Part shown: piece by piece, positions 9,555-18,487 of the stretch
Position numbering within the stretch: position 1 is the stretch's first letter
How the letters are laid out: each line of letters begins with the position of its first letter
Program-made: the position numbers and the translations under genes
Assembly: GCA_024642665.1 (NCBI GenBank)
Contig: JAHEAR010000020.1
Coordinates: 17,817-59,680, forward strand
DNA length: 41,864 bases
Source of the DNA: Bacteroidota bacterium
GTDB taxonomy: Bacteria; Bacteroidota; Bacteroidia; Chitinophagales; Saprospiraceae
Direction: 5' to 3'
The notes under the pieces: model-generated
What the model was told of the DNA's origin: nothing
Seen by the model: only the letters and a program-made list of their open reading frames with translations
Databases searched by the model: none

Positions 9555-9840
9555 GTGAAAAATCAAATCGTCGAACATTTTACAGACTTCAAAGTTGAAA
9601 AAGGAAAATTCTGGATACGCGAAGGACAAATTTGTCTTAAAGTTGCGTTTATACAAAAAGGCTCATTTAAAGTATTTTATCAAGATGGAAATGAAAACAC
9701 CCGTTATTTTGCTGAACCCGGATCCCCCATTTCATCTTACACCAGTTTTCTCACCATCCGGTAATTGGACGAAATCATTATATTCATCAAAGCCCTGAAT
9801 TCCTGAAAATTCTCATTGCGATTTTTGACAGCCATTTAAA
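9555..9840 (+). pseudogene. Crp/Fnr-type regulator remnant (cyclic-nucleotide-binding domain only)
   Basis: The 9555-9764 frame reads FTDFKVEKGKFWIREGQ, then KVAFIQKGSFKVFYQDG and TRYFAEPGSPISSYTSFL. This is the N-terminal cNMP-binding beta-roll of a Bacteroidota Crp/Fnr regulator (usually about 190 residues). After TAG/TAA interruptions, another frame near 9770-9838 gives SPEFLKILIAIFDSHLK, resembling the long C-helix region. No helix-turn-helix is found afterwards. The regulator has been truncated and frameshifted and should not bind DNA. Confidence 0.7.
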
Positions 9841-10420
9841 ATAAAAAATTCAAAATAATGACAGGCAGTGCGAAAACGAAATAGCGGGTTGTGTAACAAT
9901 AATGGAAAGGAAATGAATAAAAAAGGAAGTAGGTAATTTAATAAGAATCAGTATTTTTCAATTCGCTCCTGCGCTTACTTCAGACCGATATGGGTACATT
10001 GAAAAAATGAGAATTCATAGGAGGGATAGCCGAAAACTTATCAGCGTAGGCATATACAGCTAAAACCAAAAAAAACGATCACTTTTCTTGATCTATCCTC
10101 TAACGATGAACCTTATTTTTTTCATTGCAGTGGCGCACCTAATTTTTAGGATTGACAAGTAGATTTGAGGATTAGCTGCTCACTTTTTCATTCGAATCAG
10201 TTCGTACTTTTACCTTATGAAGATTAAACCTCTGACAGATGAAAAAAATAAATTCTGCGGGAACGAAAAATTTAAAAGGATGCCAAACCAACAACTATGC
10301 TACGTATTGAACACCTAAAAAAGCTACACCTATAACAAATCGCTAGATTCTAATTAACAGTTCTGAATATAAGCATACTAAATTTACTTAAACACTAAAT
10401 TCACCCTAAATCACTGAAAA
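9841..10420. other. Gene-poor interval of about 580 bases
   Basis: It is AT-rich with stops in all frames. The longest candidate is a 33-codon frame from ATG 10217, with no recognisable motif. No convincing hairpin or -7 box is placed for the downstream gene. It may be further decayed coding DNA of the Crp/Fnr remnant or something older. Confidence 0.5.
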
Positions 10421-11722
10421 ATGCAGACAATCCGCCTAATGCTGGCCTTGTGCTTACTTTTAAGCTCCCTGACAATAAATGCCCAGTTAGATAATATTCA
10501 AATTCAGGTAAAAGCCATTGAACAAAAAGTGATCGAATGGCGAAGGGATATTCATCAGAACCCTGAATTAAGTAATCGCGAAGAGCGAACAGCCGCTATG
10601 GTTGCCAGCTATATGCGTTCTTTAGGGTTGGAGGTAAAAACCGGTGTTGCAAAAACAGGTGTAGTCGCCATTTTAAAAGGTGACCAGCCCGGTCCGGTAG
10701 TTGCTCTTCGTGCCGACATGGATGCCTTACCGGTCACAGAGCGTACGGATGTTCCCTTTGCCTCAAAAGTAAAAAGCACCTATAATGATCAGGAAGTTGG
10801 CGTGATGCATGCCTGCGGGCACGATGCACATGTCGCTATTTTAATGGGCGTTGCGGAAATACTCTCCGGCATGAAGAAAGATCTCAAGGGCACCGTTAAA
10901 TTTATTTTCCAACCGGCAGAAGAAGGCGCCCCCATCGGAGAAGAAGGGGGTGCGGAATTAATGGTCAAAGAAGGTGTCCTGGAGAATCCAAAAGTAGATG
11001 TGATTTTTGGGCTTCACGTGGATGCCCAGCTTGAAGTCGGAAAAGTATCCTATCGCCCGGGTGGATTATATGCCGGAGTAGCAGATATGAAAATAACGGT
11101 CAAAGGAAAGTCTTCGCATGGTGCAAGTCCCTGGTCATCCGTTGACCCTATTGTGACTTCTGCTCAAATCATCAATAACCTGCAAACGATAGTAAGCCGC
11201 AATGTAGAACTCACCAACAATGCGGCTGTCGTAACCATCGGTGCCATCAATGGCGGAAATCGCTCCAACATCATTCCTGAACAAGTTGAAATGCTGGGTA
11301 CCGTAAGGACGTTGAGTGTATCGGATGAACAAATGATCTTTGAACGTATTCACCAGATCGTTACAAAAACTGCCGAAGCTAATAATGCTACTGCCATTGT
11401 AGAACTTCCCTACTCAAGTCACAACCCTATCACCATTAATGATGAAGCGCTGTTATCGATGATGCAACCTTCCATTCAAAAATCTGCAGGTAAATCCAAT
11501 ATAATAATCAGTCCCCCAAAAACATACGCAGAAGATTTTTCCTTTTTTGCCAATGAAATTCCAGGTCTGTATTTTTTTATCGGAGGGTTACCCAAAGGGA
11601 AAGACCCAAAAACTTCTGCGCCTCATCATACCCCTGATTTTTTTATTGATGAAAGTGGATTTGTCACAGGTATCAATGTCATGGTCAATTTAGTAATTGA
11701 TTATATGGAAATTAGACAGTAA
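10421..11722 (+). CDS. M20D-family amidohydrolase, exported
   Basis: This 433-residue protein has a signal peptide (MQTIRLMLALCLLLSSLTINA), so it probably acts in the periplasm. It has the full M20D set: RRDIHQNPELS at 41-51, ALRADMDALP at 95-104, HACGHDAH at 130-137 (Cys132, His134 as metal ligands), FQPAEEG at 163-169 (catalytic or metal Glu167/168), GLHVDA near 197-202, a lid/dimerisation domain around SSHGASPW, and SAPHHTPDFFID near the C-terminus supplying the last His. The family hydrolyses N-acyl amino acids (hippurate, IAA-amino acid conjugates, N-acetyl-diaminopimelate); the substrate here cannot be told. Length is normal. It stands alone, followed by a pseudogene. Confidence 0.92.
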   Translation: MQTIRLMLALCLLLSSLTINAQLDNIQIQVKAIEQKVIEWRRDIHQNPELSNREERTAAMVASYMRSLGLEVKTGVAKTGVVAILKGDQPGPVVALRADMDALPVTERTDVPFASKVKSTYNDQEVGVMHACGHDAHVAILMGVAEILSGMKKDLKGTVKFIFQPAEEGAPIGEEGGAELMVKEGVLENPKVDVIFGLHVDAQLEVGKVSYRPGGLYAGVADMKITVKGKSSHGASPWSSVDPIVTSAQIINNLQTIVSRNVELTNNAAVVTIGAINGGNRSNIIPEQVEMLGTVRTLSVSDEQMIFERIHQIVTKTAEANNATAIVELPYSSHNPITINDEALLSMMQPSIQKSAGKSNIIISPPKTYAEDFSFFANEIPGLYFFIGGLPKGKDPKTSAPHHTPDFFIDESGFVTGINVMVNLVIDYMEIRQ

Positions 11723-11806
11723 ATACAATTAAATCTGCCCATACCCTTGTATAAGCAGGGGTAAAACTAGTGCTGACACGAACTGTCATCACCTAAATAA
11801 AATGAT

Positions 11807-12130
11807 ATGCTAAAAATCAGTCAAAAGCTGGCGTTATATAATTTCCTGCTTTTACTGGTCATTGAAATATTCTTGTTTCCTACTGATTTGAATGCTCAAG
11901 CTTCACGATCGGGCAAAACTATTTTTGAGAACGTGAACGTATTTGATGGCAATTCTAATCGGCTTATGGTCAATCAAAATGTGTTGATTGAAGGAAATTC
12001 TATTATTTCCATATCTTCTTTACCTATTACTGAAGACTAATCGGCTATTGTTGTAAATGGGACTGGAAAAACGCTCAAGCCAGGGCTTATGGACGTTCAT
12101 GTGCATATGATTTTTCAAGATGAGCTATAA
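11807..12130 (+). pseudogene. Amidohydrolase N-terminal fragment with in-frame stops
   Basis: From the ATG at 11807 a signal-like leader (LALYNFLLLLVIEIFLFP) is followed by TIFENVNVFDGNSNRL, VLIEGNSIISI, stop TAA at 12038, then NGTGKTLKPGLMDVHVHM, the start of an imidazolonepropionase-type amidohydrolase (the HVHM motif carries the first two metal His). The frame stops again at 12128 (TAA). The rest of the roughly 430-residue enzyme is missing, and the sequence passes into an unrelated glyoxalase fragment. Only the first quarter remains, so it is inactive. Confidence 0.75.
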
Positions 12131-12316
12131 GCGAACGAACACCATCCTGAATTGCGGATTGAAACGAATAATCTTGAGGAAGTATATGACAAAGTGTCTG
12201 AATCTAACCCTCATCTACTTCACCCAAACCTGAAAACAGTTACATTTAGACCTTGGGGCACAAAAGCATTTGCGATGGCAGCCCATCAACTTGACATAAG
12301 AATCCAACCATGGTAA
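12131..12316 (+). pseudogene. C-terminal fragment of a VOC/glyoxalase-superfamily protein
   Basis: In the same frame as the preceding amidohydrolase fragment the sequence reads ELRIETNNLEEVYDKVSES, HLLHPNLKTVTFRPWGTKA and FAM...LDIRIQPW before TAA at 12314. This is the typical end of Bacteroidota VOC (glyoxalase/bleomycin-resistance-like) proteins, where NLEEVY, PNL, RPWG and FAL.D are conserved. No start or N-terminal half is present. The junction lies at about 12128-12140, with no transposon ends visible, so it looks like a deletion that fused two decaying genes. Confidence 0.65.
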
Positions 12317-12379
12317 AAATAAAAACAGAGAAGTAAATCAGCAAATCTTAGCCAAACCCATTAAATAATATTTGTGACT

Positions 12380-13108
12380 ATGATGAAAATAGGTATGTTA
12401 ATATCTGCGATTTCAATTTTAGCATTTGGCTGTCACAAAGATGATCATGACGGCTGCCTTGGTTGTGGCATTGATACCTCCATCAAAGAATTTGAATTTA
12501 CAATTTCAGGCGATCTACATTCAAATTGTCAAGGCGCGCAAGCTGCCAATAAAACAATTGAACTACATCTTTATTATAACACAACAGATTCTTTAAAGGC
12601 TTTTTCGCAAACCGATAGTACAGGCCATTTCAATATTGTTTACAAAAAAATTCTACCATCCAACTATTCCCAAACCAGCAAATGGCTATCAGAAATAAGG
12701 CTTTTGGTAAAAGATGATTCCACAACTTTTTATTTGCCAGGTTTAACCGATATGCATAATCTCATGCTAATCCTTAATGACTCCTTGGATCTTACCATTT
12801 ATTTGGAGGCGCCAAATTCCTCATTGGATTCAGACGAAAGTATTATTTATTGGTTTGGTTCTGATAAAACTTATGATTCAACCGAATTCTTTACAAAAAT
12901 GGGTCCCTCAGTGCCTCATGAAATCATTAACGAAATCAATACCAAATGGAGGACCATTACTATTAATGATGGCGGCAATCCTGAATTAATCGCGTTTTGG
13001 AAAATCATCAGACCGCAGGGGCACACCACATCAACCGGTTTTACCGCCAAATCGAGCAAAACAGGATGCCTGATGCGGAAAGATTCAATACTACTTACCT
13101 TAAACTAA
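12380..13108 (+). CDS. Hypothetical lipoprotein
   Basis: I do not recognise the family. It has 243 residues from the ATG at 12380 (a GTG two codons upstream is possible). MMKIGMLISAISILAFGC is a lipoprotein signal with lipobox LAFGC, so the mature protein is lipid-anchored. Just after the anchor Cys is a small Cys/Asp/His-rich stretch (CHKDDHDGCLGCG) that could bind metal or form a disulfide. The rest is a predicted beta-rich exported domain (FEFTISGDLHSNCQGA, TIELHLYYN, STGHFNIVY), resembling carboxypeptidase-regulatory-like folds, though that is only an impression. Monocistronic, between a pseudogene and the RibD-C gene. Confidence 0.7.
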   Translation: MMKIGMLISAISILAFGCHKDDHDGCLGCGIDTSIKEFEFTISGDLHSNCQGAQAANKTIELHLYYNTTDSLKAFSQTDSTGHFNIVYKKILPSNYSQTSKWLSEIRLLVKDDSTTFYLPGLTDMHNLMLILNDSLDLTIYLEAPNSSLDSDESIIYWFGSDKTYDSTEFFTKMGPSVPHEIINEINTKWRTITINDGGNPELIAFWKIIRPQGHTTSTGFTAKSSKTGCLMRKDSILLTLN

Positions 13109-13303
13109 TGACTTAAGTTATCATTGGCTACACCACCAACCGGACATCCAATATCGAAAATGTAAATATACTTTTAGCTTAGCAACCAGGATTCAGCCTC
13201 CACCAAAAGAGTTCTACCTTCGGGTAACTCGGACATGCAGCGTCCTTTTTGGAACCATAGTAGCAACAAAAATCATAATGAACAAAAAAAAAGAATTAAA
13301 CGT

Positions 13304-13924
13304 ATGCCTAAAATAATCTTCGACAGTGGAATATCCCTCGATGGCTTTTTCGCGGGCGATCATAGAAGCCCAAAAAACCCAATGGGTGGCGTTTCCGGAA
13401 AACTTCACCAATGGATGTTTAAACAAAAAGCATTTTGGAAGCATATTAAAATGGAAGGCGGTGAGGAATATGGTGCAGACAGCAGGTTAATTGACGATGT
13501 GTTTGCACGGACCGGTGCCTATATCATGGGGAAACGCATGTTTGATGAAGGTGAAGTCGTGTGGGCTGAAGATTTATATGAAGCGGATGTTTATGTGTTG
13601 ACTCACGAAAAACGGGAACCCTGGGTTCAAAAAGGAACAACAACTTTTTACTTCATCAATGATGGTATAGAAAGCGCCTTAGAAAAAGCAAGGAAATCAG
13701 CCAAAGGGAAAGACATAAGAATACAAGGCGGTGCAAATACTATTCAACAATTTCTTAATGCAGGGCTTGTAGATGAGTTTTTTATTCATATCGCACCTGT
13801 TTTTTTGGGAAGTGGTATCCGATTGTTTGACAGCATTGACAAAGACAAGTATCACATTCAAATCGAAGAAGTGATACCGTCTGACTTGACAACACATTTG
13901 CGATATACACTGACCAGGAAATAG
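13304..13924 (+). CDS. RibD C-terminal-domain / dihydrofolate-reductase-like protein
   Basis: This 206-residue protein starts at ATG 13304 (MPKIIFDSGISLDGFFAG), which matches the normal family start. In-frame sequence extends further upstream but is poor and lysine-rich. Recognisable elements are SLDGFFAG (residues 10-17), AYIMGKRMFDEG in the middle, IRIQGGANTIQQFLNAGLVD (nucleotide-binding GGA and the following helix) and IHIAPVFLGSGIRLFD. These are the marks of the RibD_C family of stand-alone NADPH-dependent reductase-like proteins of unknown substrate. It is cytoplasmic and common as a stand-alone gene in Bacteroidota. No riboflavin genes are adjacent, so a role in riboflavin synthesis is not implied. 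Confidence 0.88.
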   Translation: MPKIIFDSGISLDGFFAGDHRSPKNPMGGVSGKLHQWMFKQKAFWKHIKMEGGEEYGADSRLIDDVFARTGAYIMGKRMFDEGEVVWAEDLYEADVYVLTHEKREPWVQKGTTTFYFINDGIESALEKARKSAKGKDIRIQGGANTIQQFLNAGLVDEFFIHIAPVFLGSGIRLFDSIDKDKYHIQIEEVIPSDLTTHLRYTLTRK

Positions 13925-14014
13925 AAATGATGTTCTGCTTAAAGTGGTTTTATAAAACTGGGCGCACATCGGGTAACATACAAAGCCGTATCTTTCTCCT
14001 TTATATATTGCAAG

Positions 14015-17000
14015 ATGACACTAATCCGATTGATACTAACAAATCATCGTTTACGCTTCATTGCGGTGTGTTTATTGATTTTCGGAAGTGTGGCCATCCT
14101 GAAGGCGCAAAATCTGATTGTAAACCCGAGTTTTGAAACTATAACATCATGCCCAATGATCGGGGGTGATCTATGTGAGAATCTGGCACCACCCTGGGCC
14201 TGCGGTTCAATTGGGAGCGTAGACTTGTTTAATACATGCGGAGGCCCATCCAGTTTAATGTACGTACCGGCCAATGTATATGGATATCAGGAAGCGTTAA
14301 CCGGTAATGGTTATGCGGGTATAATCACTAAATCAATTGTTCCAAATTACAGGGAGTATCTCATGATTCCCATAACGCCTCTCACGGCAGGGACATGGTA
14401 TTACCTTTCGTTTTATGTTAGTTTGTCCGACATGTCTTGTGGAATTGAGCACTTCGGGGCCTATTTTTCTGTGGATAATCCATATTATAACCAAGCCACC
14501 GTCATGCCGGTCACCCCGCAGATTGAAACAGATAATGGTTTTATAACTGATACAGAAGACTGGGTAATTCTGGCAGGGTGCTTTCAGGCCGCAGGCGGTG
14601 AACAGTACATGGTGGTTGGCAATTTCAGAGATGATGTTAGTACCCCGTTGGATCCGCATTGCAACGGCGTATATTCCTTTTATTATATGGAAGACTTTCT
14701 CTTAGTAGAGGGCAATCCACCGGAAGAAAATATTCTGGACCTGGGCGGTCCGGAAACAGCCTGCTTCTCATACGAAATCGTACCCGAAAATCCGGGGCCT
14801 GTATACTACTGGAGTGATGGTTCGCATATGCCTACCCTTACTGTGAATGAATCAGGGGTTTATGCACTTACGGTATCAGACGGTTGTACCATTGCGATTG
14901 ATTCTATTGAAGTCATTATAGGAGGAAATGATCCACCTGTTGATCTGGGACCGGATCAAGTCGAAATCTGTAATGGGGATGCCTATATGATATCACTTGA
15001 TCCTGAATTATCCGAATATACCTGGAATGATGGCTCTAATGATTCGCAATACACTATTGTTACATCTGGGACGTATGCTGTGACGCTCGATGACGGTTGC
15101 GTGGCGACATCAGACGAAATTACTGTTGATGTCCTCGATGTTCCGGAGCCGTTTGACTTAGGAGATGATTTCGTCCTTTGCGTCGGAGATGAATTGGTCA
15201 TCTCGCTGGATCCTTCGTCAGGTGATTTTATCTGGCAGGACGGAAGTACCGCTTCAGAGTATATCATCCTGAACAGCGGTGTGTATGCACTTACGATCAG
15301 TAATATATGTGGAGAGGCAAGTGATGAAATTCTCGTAACTGATCTGGACATTCCTGAGATCGAAATTGGTCCGGATGATTATGTACTATGCAACGGAGAA
15401 ATACTTGAAATTGAAATTGATCCGGGGCTGGGTACAATCCTTTGGCAGGATGGTACCAGTGAATCCAATTATGAAATCTCCACTCCCGGAGTTTATCAGG
15501 TCTCTGTAACCAATCAATGTGGCACCGGCATTGATCAGGTGACGGTCAGTGTCCTTAATTCCCCCGTGGTGGACATCGGAAGTGATACCACACTCTGTAG
15601 TGGGGATATGCTCCTTTTATCCATCAACAGCGCTGAAGGGATTCCGGTGTGGCAGGACAATTCGACCGGCATACAATACCAGGTCACCACGGCCGGAACC
15701 TATGCCGTCACTGTTTATAATATTTGCGGATCAGCTTCGGATACCATCGATGTTGATTATATCCCGAACATCACGCCTCCGGATTTTGGTCCGGATGTCA
15801 TGCTCTGTCCCGGCGAACAAATTGTATTGTATGCCGGCAATCCAACGGCGAACCATTTGTGGCAGGATATGTCCACCGAAGATTCATTGCTCGTCACCGG
15901 TCCCGGAACCTATACCGTAACAGTGTCCACCATTTGTGCAATGGCAACCGACACCATTGTGGTTACATACAATAACAGCCCACCTGTAGTGGCTCTGCCT
16001 GCAGAAATAACCTTGTGCCAGGGCGAAAATTTTACGCTTGATGCTACGGTCACCGGCGTTAGTTATTTGTGGAATGATAACTCGGAGGGCCAGCAGCTTG
16101 AAGTGAATGCTCCCGGCATGTACAGTGTAACCGTAACCAATGCATGCGGCACTGATGTGGATACCACCATTGTACTTGATGGCGGTCCTCCCCCTTCTGT
16201 AACGCTTGGCAATGATTTATCGATTTGCCCCGGAGACATCGTTGTTTTATCACCCTCGAATTCCAATGTCGATACCTGGCTATGGCAGGATGGTTCATCG
16301 CTCTCGACCTATACAATTGCAGCGCCCGGCATGATTACAGTTGAAGTGAGTAATACCTGCAGCAGCGATTTCGATACATTGCTTGTCACTATGCTTCCGG
16401 TGACGCCTCCGCTTGATCTTGGAGCTGATACTTCTTTATGTGTCGGGCAATCGTTCACCTTGAACATTACTACTCCCGATGTAAGCATTCTGTGGCCTGA
16501 CGGATCAACGGGGATGAGCTATAATGTGTCGGGACCCGGAACTGTATATGCTTCTGTGACCAACCTCTGTGGTGTGTCTACAGATACTATTGAGGTCGTT
16601 GGATTACCGGGCATACCCAATCTTAATCTGGGTGTGGATCAGACGATATGTCCGGGTGAGCTGGTCATCATTGATCCCGGTATTTCCGGTGTGGATTATG
16701 TCTGGCAGGATGGAAGCACCGCATCTGATTTTCAAACCACACTGGAAGATACCATCATCCTGACCATCACCAATACGTGCGGATCTGCAACAGATACATT
16801 GGTGGTGACGGAAAGTACAGATGGACCTCAATTGAATCTGGGTCCTGATATCCAGGCTTGTGTTGGGGAATCGATCACGATAGAAGCAAGTATTTCCGGC
16901 GTTCAATATCTCTGGCAGGATGGATCGACGACGGATGCGTTTATCACCACGCAAAGTGGCATCTATATGCTCACTGTATCCAACGCTTGCGGATCAGATG

Positions 17001-17971
17001 CCGATACCGTTGATGTTGAATTTTTCAGTCTGCCGCCTAAGCAGGATCTTGGCCGGGATACCTTGCTGTGTGAAGGCACCTCAATAGTACTAATAGCCAA
17101 TGCAGGTTCGGGCGTAAACCTCATGTGGCAAGATCAGTCTTCCGGTACCAGTTATCTGGTCACTGCGCCTGGTATATATTCTGTCAAAGCAATCAATCAA
17201 TGTGGTGAGGAGCAGGACAGCGTTGAAGTATCCTATCTGGCAGGACCTGACCCATTTGATCTGGGGCCGGATACGATAATTTGCGCTTGGGAGTCTGTGG
17301 TACTTTCGTCGCCGTCTCTGCTATATGATATGCTTTGGCAGGATGGAAGTATGCAACCACAGTTGATGGCGGACCAGGCCGGCATATACACGCTAACGTT
17401 GAGTAATGATTGCGGTACCGTTTTTGACGAGTTGGAAATCACTATCAATAATGAGATGCCCGTGTTGGACCTGGAGCCGGTACTCTTATGGTGTCCATCA
17501 GATCAGATTTTACTCGATGCCACACAACCTTTTCCGGCACAATACCAGTGGAGTACGGGCGCAGTAAGTCCCAGTGTAAATGTGAATGCACCCGGTATGT
17601 ATACGGTTCAAGTATTCACAACTTGTTATCAGACTTCTACACAAACAGAAGTTTTATCCAACGATGATTGCAAAACTGATCCTGTATTTTATATCCCGAA
17701 TGTATTTTCACCGAATGGTGACGGCATCAACGATGTCTTTATAATCACAAGCAATATGCCGTCAGATATAGTTTCGATGGAAGGGCGTATGTATGATCGC
17801 TGGGGAAGCCAGGTATATAGTGCTATGGAAAATCCCTTCTCATGGAATGGCCAGTTCGATGATAAAAACCTGAATCCGGGAGTTTATGTATATGTGCTTA
17901 CCATACGGTACCAATCTGATGCCGGAGAAGTTGAAAAAGTATTCTCAGGAGACGTCACCCTTATACGTTAG
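14015..17971 (+). CDS. Secreted 14-repeat Ig-like protein with gliding-motility (type B) C-terminal domain
   Basis: This protein has 1318 residues. The signal peptide is at about 10-31 (RFIAVCLLIFGSVAILKAQ). Residues 32-235 start NLIVNPSFE and form a carbohydrate-binding-like N-terminal domain common in Saprospiria surface proteins. Residues about 240-1218 are 14 Ig-like repeats. Residues about 1225-1318 begin FYIPNVFSPNGDGINDVF, contain MYDRWGSQVY and WNGQFDD, and end VFSGDVTLIR: the gliding-motility-associated C-terminal domain, a T9SS type B sorting signal. Such proteins are exported through T9SS and held at the surface or in matrix. No enzymatic motif is present, so an adhesive or structural role is likely. 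It lies 90 bases after the RibD-C gene. Type B cargo often needs a PorP-type partner; none is nearby. Confidence 0.92.
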   Translation: MTLIRLILTNHRLRFIAVCLLIFGSVAILKAQNLIVNPSFETITSCPMIGGDLCENLAPPWACGSIGSVDLFNTCGGPSSLMYVPANVYGYQEALTGNGYAGIITKSIVPNYREYLMIPITPLTAGTWYYLSFYVSLSDMSCGIEHFGAYFSVDNPYYNQATVMPVTPQIETDNGFITDTEDWVILAGCFQAAGGEQYMVVGNFRDDVSTPLDPHCNGVYSFYYMEDFLLVEGNPPEENILDLGGPETACFSYEIVPENPGPVYYWSDGSHMPTLTVNESGVYALTVSDGCTIAIDSIEVIIGGNDPPVDLGPDQVEICNGDAYMISLDPELSEYTWNDGSNDSQYTIVTSGTYAVTLDDGCVATSDEITVDVLDVPEPFDLGDDFVLCVGDELVISLDPSSGDFIWQDGSTASEYIILNSGVYALTISNICGEASDEILVTDLDIPEIEIGPDDYVLCNGEILEIEIDPGLGTILWQDGTSESNYEISTPGVYQVSVTNQCGTGIDQVTVSVLNSPVVDIGSDTTLCSGDMLLLSINSAEGIPVWQDNSTGIQYQVTTAGTYAVTVYNICGSASDTIDVDYIPNITPPDFGPDVMLCPGEQIVLYAGNPTANHLWQDMSTEDSLLVTGPGTYTVTVSTICAMATDTIVVTYNNSPPVVALPAEITLCQGENFTLDATVTGVSYLWNDNSEGQQLEVNAPGMYSVTVTNACGTDVDTTIVLDGGPPPSVTLGNDLSICPGDIVVLSPSNSNVDTWLWQDGSSLSTYTIAAPGMITVEVSNTCSSDFDTLLVTMLPVTPPLDLGADTSLCVGQSFTLNITTPDVSILWPDGSTGMSYNVSGPGTVYASVTNLCGVSTDTIEVVGLPGIPNLNLGVDQTICPGELVIIDPGISGVDYVWQDGSTASDFQTTLEDTIILTITNTCGSATDTLVVTESTDGPQLNLGPDIQACVGESITIEASISGVQYLWQDGSTTDAFITTQSGIYMLTVSNACGSDADTVDVEFFSLPPKQDLGRDTLLCEGTSIVLIANAGSGVNLMWQDQSSGTSYLVTAPGIYSVKAINQCGEEQDSVEVSYLAGPDPFDLGPDTIICAWESVVLSSPSLLYDMLWQDGSMQPQLMADQAGIYTLTLSNDCGTVFDELEITINNEMPVLDLEPVLLWCPSDQILLDATQPFPAQYQWSTGAVSPSVNVNAPGMYTVQVFTTCYQTSTQTEVLSNDDCKTDPVFYIPNVFSPNGDGINDVFIITSNMPSDIVSMEGRMYDRWGSQVYSAMENPFSWNGQFDDKNLNPGVYVYVLTIRYQSDAGEVEKVFSGDVTLIR
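14730..17670 (+). repeat. Fourteen tandem Ig-like repeats of about 70 residues
   Basis: Each unit of about 210 nt has the pattern (D/N)LGxDxxxCxGE, xxWQDGSTxxxY, PGxYxVTVxNxCG, xxxDTxxV. Units begin for example at DLGPDQVEICNGD, DLGDDFVLCVGD, NLGPDIQACVGE and DLGPDTIICAWE. Each unit carries a Cys after the first strand and nearly all a second in N-x-C-G, suggesting one disulfide per unit. The last unit is the most divergent. At the DNA level the copies are well diverged, so this is an old array rather than a recent expansion. Confidence 0.85.
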
Positions 17972-18222
17972 CATGCTTTGTACTCTTTCTTTTCTCCAGA
18001 TATATTAAAGTGAATCATAAGTCTCCAAAATAAATTCTGAACCTTGTAGCTTGTCATCTGCCTTTGCTTTGCCATTGGATTCTCATTCTACCTCGTTAAG
18101 ATTTTGATGCCTACCAGCTTCCTAATGATCACAAAATAGTCTTAGTCATTCTGACAGGCAGGGTCCAACCTTGTCAAAATGTCGTAGGCAATCCACATGA
18201 TGAAACTTTTGAACATGATTCA

Positions 18223-18423
18223 ATGCCCTACTCGGTAGCAGGTCAGAAGCGATTGAAAACACTTTTAATGGAAGAGTACTTTAGTAACTGCTTGAGACAA
18301 GATTTTCCGGGCTTACAGGAAGATGGCATAAGTCCAGAATGGTCAAAGCCGATCAGTCAAATATATCCTCCAGTCTACCAGGAATATTACGTAAATTACC
18401 TTAGCAAGTCAATTTTATACTAA
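18223..18423 (+). pseudogene. Possible gene remnant or small hypothetical protein
   Basis: The 66-codon frame MPYSVAGQKRLKTLLMEEYF ... ISPEWSKPISQIYPPVYQEY ... YLSKSILY looks protein-like in composition. The same frame stays open upstream to about 18180 (VVGNPHDETFEHDS), which suggests the 3' end of a longer lost gene rather than a complete small gene. I do not recognise the family. The rest of the 17972-18487 interval holds nothing I can support. Confidence 0.3.
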
Positions 18424-18487
18424 GAAGTCTTTTGTTAACAGCAAGCTTCCTGATGGAGAAACGTTTACATTAAATCAATTATGCGAA

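Noticed and set aside
10217-10318. A 33-codon frame (MKIKPLTDEKNKF...) before the M20 gene
   Set aside because: No motif, no ribosome-binding site and no homology I can recognise; composition is that of AT-rich intergenic DNA.
11741-11766. Hairpin TACCCTTG...CAGGGGTA after the M20 gene
   Set aside because: The stem needs a G-T pair and has no T-run; too weak to list as a terminator.
15549-15920. Long alternative-frame reading frames inside the 14-repeat gene on both strands
   Set aside because: They follow the repeat period of the real gene and have low-complexity, Cys/Arg/Pro-rich composition; they are shadows.
18121-18215. Possible terminator or riboswitch before the response regulator
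   Set aside because: Only a weak imperfect pairing (GACAGG/CCTTGTC) could be found, with no conserved aptamer features.
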